A DNA stretch of 7,695 nt, from the NCBI GenBank assembly GCA_005879245.1, contig VBLA01000032.1, positions 1 to 7,695 of the forward strand. The letters run 5' to 3'. Below the pieces are notes generated by a model, which did not search any database, had not been told where the DNA came from, and was given only the letters and a program-made list of their open reading frames with translations. This stretch comes from Deltaproteobacteria bacterium (GTDB lineage Bacteria > Desulfobacterota > Binatia > DP-6). The translations under genes were made by a program, and so were the position numbers. Shown one piece after another: positions 5,683 through 7,695 of the stretch (its first letter is position 1; the number at the start of each line of letters is the position of its first letter).

Positions 5683-7035
5683 ATGGGCCTCACCATCGTT
5701 CACAAGAGCGACCTCGCCACGCGGCGAAAGAACCCCCGCATCGCTCTTGTCCTCGCGGGCGGGGCGATCACCGGCGGCGCGTACAAGCTCGGAGGGCTGA
5801 AGGCCCTCGACGACTTCCTCGTCAACCGGAAGACCACGGACTTCGACACCTACGTCGGCCTCTCCGCTGGGGCGTTCCTGGCTGCGCCGCTCGCCGGGGG
5901 CGTGACGCCGCCGGAGATGCTCCGCGCGCTCGAGGCAACGTCCGAAGACTTCACCTATCTCTCGCCTCTCGAATTCTACAGCCTCAACCTGCGAGAGTTC
6001 GTCACCAAGCCAGTCGAGTTCCTGGTCGATCTCTTCACCTACTTCCCGAATCTGATCTACGAGTTCTTGGTACAGACACCGGAGCTGGTGCGCAGTCTGC
6101 AGGAGCCGCTCGCTCGCGCCCGCACTCGGCCGACGCTCGGGAACCTCGTCGAGTGTGCCAAGCCCCTGATCGACGCCATCGGCTCGGCACAGGAGTTCCC
6201 CTTCCCTCTCGCCTACCTGCCCTCCGGTGTGTTCGACAACTCGAGTCTCGAACACTACCTCCGCCACAACATCGAGCGGCGGGGCATGACGAACGATTTC
6301 CGCGTGCTCTACCGTCTCCGCAAGGTCGAGCTCTACATCGTCGCCATGAACCTCGACACCGCCGAGCGGGTAGTGTTCGGCCACGACGAGGACACCTCGC
6401 TCACGATTTCCGAGGCCGTGCAGGCATCGACCGCACTCCCCGGCTTCTACAAGCCGGCCCGCATCAAGGGCGTCGACTACGTCGACGGCGGCGTGCGGCG
6501 CACGGCGAACATCGACGTGGCGATCGAGCACGGCGCCGATCTCGTCATCTGCTACAACCCTTTCCGCCCGTTCTCGAACCGCGTCGTGCGGCGCTTCATC
6601 CCCGAGCGCAACGCCTACAAGCTCGAAGGTCGGCCGCTCGCCGACCAGGGAATGCTCACGGTCCTGAACCAGGTTCTCCGCACGCTGCTCCACTCGCGCC
6701 TCCAGCTCGGCATCCGGCAGTATCAGGACGACCCGCATTTCCAGGGTGACATCATCCTGCTCGAGCCGGGTGAGACCGATCTCACGTTCTTCAAGATGGC
6801 ACCCTTGAACCTCTGGGCAGGCCGCAGCGCCGGGGCACACGGGTACCTCTCCGTCACACAGTCGATCGAAGCCCACTACGAGCTGATCCGGCAGATCCTG
6901 CAGAGCTATGGGGTCCTCATGACGCGCCGCGAGGTCCGCGAGGGCCTCGAGCGTCTGCTCCGTACCGAGCCGAGCGAGACGCCCGACGACGTGCTCCTCC
7001 GCGACGTCCCGAAGCGCAACCTTCACGTCGCGTAG
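5683..7035 (+). CDS. Patatin-like phospholipase family protein
   Basis: This 450-residue protein is a patatin-like serine hydrolase, expected to cleave acyl ester bonds of phospholipids or other lipids by a Ser-Asp dyad. The nucleophile motif GLSAG (59-63, Ser61) and the DGG motif (268-270, Asp268) are both intact, preceded by the family-typical STALPGFYKPARIKGVDYV. The oxyanion-hole loop reads LAGGAITGGAYKLGG (24-38); the common GGGxRG arginine or lysine is replaced by Thr30. A long insert (about 90-205) separates nucleophile and acid, and a C-terminal extension of about 180 residues follows DGG. No signal peptide is evident, so it is probably cytoplasmic or at the inner face of the membrane. 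The ATG at 5683 has a good Shine-Dalgarno, GAAGGCGG (5671-5678). The gene stands alone after a 302-base gap, with the next gene 49 bases downstream. The substrate is unknown. Confidence 0.9.
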   Translation: MGLTIVHKSDLATRRKNPRIALVLAGGAITGGAYKLGGLKALDDFLVNRKTTDFDTYVGLSAGAFLAAPLAGGVTPPEMLRALEATSEDFTYLSPLEFYSLNLREFVTKPVEFLVDLFTYFPNLIYEFLVQTPELVRSLQEPLARARTRPTLGNLVECAKPLIDAIGSAQEFPFPLAYLPSGVFDNSSLEHYLRHNIERRGMTNDFRVLYRLRKVELYIVAMNLDTAERVVFGHDEDTSLTISEAVQASTALPGFYKPARIKGVDYVDGGVRRTANIDVAIEHGADLVICYNPFRPFSNRVVRRFIPERNAYKLEGRPLADQGMLTVLNQVLRTLLHSRLQLGIRQYQDDPHFQGDIILLEPGETDLTFFKMAPLNLWAGRSAGAHGYLSVTQSIEAHYELIRQILQSYGVLMTRREVREGLERLLRTEPSETPDDVLLRDVPKRNLHVA

Positions 7036-7071
7036 TCGAGCCCTGGTGCGCCGCACGCGCCACGGGTCTAT

Positions 7072-7077
7072 AAAGGG
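7072..7077 (+). promoter_or_regulatory. Ribosome binding site of the CRKC protein gene
   Basis: AAAGGG lies 7 bases before the ATG at 7085. It decides the start: an upstream in-frame ATG at 7046 would place this site inside the coding region and add 13 residues (mostly basic) that precede the natural beta strand. Confidence 0.6.
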
Positions 7078-7084
7078 CACTCCC

Positions 7085-7411
7085 ATGCACGTCACCATGG
7101 TGAAGAAGAAGCTCGCGGACGGCTCGGATTGCCGGAAGTGCAACGAGGTCACCCAGTACCTGCAGGCACGGGGGTTCTGGAATCGCATCGACGAGGTCGT
7201 CTGGGCTCACGAGAACGACCCCGAGAGCCCCGGTCTGGTGCTCGGCGCGCGCTTCGGGATCGACCGCGCCCCCTTCTTCATCGTGCGCGACGACGGCGGG
7301 GAGACGGCCTACGCGAGCGTGCTCCAGCTCATCCAGGAACGTTTCGGTGAGGCCGTGACGACGCTCGATCGGGCGCGCGACGTCGACCCGGACGACATCG
7401 GCGGGATTTAA
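7085..7411 (+). CDS. Small thioredoxin/glutaredoxin-like protein with CRKC motif
   Basis: The 108-residue protein looks like a compact thioredoxin-fold oxidoreductase. It opens with a beta strand (MHVTMVKKKL), then ADGSDCRKCNEV with a CxxC pair (Cys16, Cys19) at the start of a helix, and later DRAPFFIV (60-67), where Pro63 fits the cis-proline that faces the CxxC in this fold. The last 20 residues are acidic and probably flexible (DVDPDDIGGI). There is no signal peptide or membrane segment, so it should act in the cytoplasm. It follows the patatin gene by 49 bases and may share its transcript. It converges on cysH, whose product needs a thioredoxin or glutaredoxin as electron donor, so a role in supplying CysH is attractive but inferred. 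It could equally be a general dithiol protein. Confidence 0.75.
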   Translation: MHVTMVKKKLADGSDCRKCNEVTQYLQARGFWNRIDEVVWAHENDPESPGLVLGARFGIDRAPFFIVRDDGGETAYASVLQLIQERFGEAVTTLDRARDVDPDDIGGI

Positions 7412-7417
7412 CATTCC

Positions 7418-7473
7418 CGGGGGCCCGTCCGGTGCTCGGCCGCTTCGCGGCCTCCGCTCCTCCGATGCCCCCG
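7418..7473. terminator. GC-rich stem region after the CRKC gene, terminator-like
   Basis: CGGGGGC (7418-7424) pairs with GCCCCCG (7467-7473), and inside lies a tight hairpin GGCCGC-TTC-GCGGCC (7438-7452). A competing pair is GTCCGG (7427-7432) with CCGGAC (7471-7476). It starts 6 bases after the stop codon. There is no T-run, so an intrinsic terminator is uncertain; it may instead be a palindromic repeat unit. Confidence 0.35.
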
Positions 7474-7527
7474 GACCCCGTCGCCGGGCTCGGCAAAGCC
7501 TCGCTCCGGCTCCGTATCGGCCGCTCC

Positions 7528-7559
7528 GGACGCGGCAGCGTTGCTGCCACGCGCCGTCC
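7528..7559. terminator. Imperfect hairpin downstream of cysH
   Basis: GGCAGC-GTT-GCTGCC (7534-7548) forms a 6-base stem with a 3-base loop. Outside it, GGACG (7528-7532) pairs with CGTCC (7555-7559) across an asymmetric internal loop. It lies 32 bases past the cysH stop on the minus strand. No T-run follows on either strand. It could be a terminator or part of a repeat element. Confidence 0.35.
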
Positions 7560-7590
7560 TCTCGGGTCAGCCTCCTAGACTAGACGCCGC

Positions 7591-7695
7591 TCACTTCTGG
7601 ACGTTGCCCGCGTGGAGGCCGCACTCCTTGAGAGTCTCTTCCTCCCACCACCAGCGCCCTTCCCTCTCGTGCTGGCCGGGATTGACCGGGCGGGT
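7591..7695 (-). CDS. cysH: CysH, APS/PAPS reductase (C-terminal fragment at window edge)
   Basis: Only the last 34 codons and the stop (TGA at 7593-7591) are in the window. The minus-strand translation contains [20 protein letters not shown] followed by [14 protein letters not shown]. The GRWWWE and ECGLH segments are the hallmark C-terminus of phosphoadenylyl- and adenylyl-sulfate reductases; the cysteine of ECGLH is the catalytic nucleophile that attacks the sulfonucleotide. The enzyme reduces APS or PAPS to sulfite in assimilatory sulfate reduction and is then regenerated by thioredoxin or glutaredoxin. Whether this is the iron-sulfur APS type or the PAPS type depends on cysteine motifs outside the window. 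The end looks intact, with nine residues after ECGLH, so I call it a gene cut by the window edge, not a pseudogene. It converges on the CRKC protein gene. Confidence 0.88.
   Translation of the reverse strand, partial: TRPVNPGQHEREGRWWWEEETLKECGLHAGNVQK

Larger units (their letters stand above)
7412..7590. repeat. Palindrome-rich gap between convergent genes, possible dispersed repeat
   Basis: This 179-base gap holds several inverted repeats plus short direct repeats: TCGGCCGCT at 7436-7444 and 7517-7525, GCTCCGG at 7503-7509 and 7523-7529, and tandem TAGAC at 7576-7585. I see no gene. The density of repeats is higher than in the other gaps and resembles intergenic repeat units of GC-rich bacteria. 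Whether it recurs elsewhere in the genome cannot be seen from one copy. Confidence 0.35.

Noticed and set aside
7069..7074. TATAAA as a -10 element for the CRKC gene
   Set aside because: No -35 is found at 16-18 bases upstream, and the bases overlap the Shine-Dalgarno, which explains them better.
5476..7188. 570-codon open frame on the minus strand opposite the patatin gene
   Set aside because: It is antisense to a gene with clear catalytic motifs, has the Arg/Glu/Val-rich make-up of GC-driven shadow frames, and shows no recognisable domain.

Overview
The window is GC-rich (about two-thirds G+C by eye) bacterial chromosome with tightly packed genes. It looks like ordinary chromosome rather than an island: no transposase, integrase, phage gene, tRNA, rRNA or CRISPR array was seen. 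The style of the complex I proteins and the gene mix suggest an uncultivated deltaproteobacterium-like lineage (Myxococcota, Desulfobacterota or Binatota type). That placement is an impression from residues, not a computed result.

Layout. (1) Positions 1-3475, minus strand: a respiratory complex I operon read leftwards as nuoA, nuoC, nuoD, nuoE, nuoH, with nuoH running off the left edge. Genes overlap or are separated by 1-18 bases. nuoB is missing from its usual place between nuoA and nuoC, and nuoF and nuoG are missing between nuoE and nuoH. (2) Positions 3476-3578: a 103-base divergent control region with back-to-back TTGAC elements forming a small dyad. (3) Positions 3579-5380, plus strand: a sugar kinase and a sugar-1-phosphate nucleotidyltransferase joined by an ATGA overlap, best explained as an AmgK/MurU-type pair that recycles peptidoglycan amino sugars. 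(4) Positions 5381-5682: a 302-base gene-free stretch with competing hairpins, a G-rich tract and a 12-base palindrome. (5) Positions 5683-7035, plus: a 450-residue patatin-like lipid hydrolase. (6) Positions 7085-7411, plus: a small thioredoxin-fold protein with a CRKC motif. (7) Positions 7412-7590: a palindrome-rich gap between convergent genes. (8) Positions 7591-7695, minus: the C-terminal end of CysH (APS/PAPS reductase).

How the parts fit. The nuo genes encode membrane and peripheral-arm subunits of proton-pumping NADH:quinone oxidoreductase. The kinase/nucleotidyltransferase pair would return salvaged MurNAc to UDP-MurNAc without going through GlcN-6-P. The CRKC protein faces CysH, an enzyme that needs a dithiol reductant, so the right end may be a small assimilatory sulfate reduction module. 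The clearest oddity is the complex I operon without nuoB, nuoF or nuoG. I see no strong evidence for a wholly new system; the most testable ideas are the split complex I, the thioredoxin-like/CysH pairing and the structured non-coding gaps.
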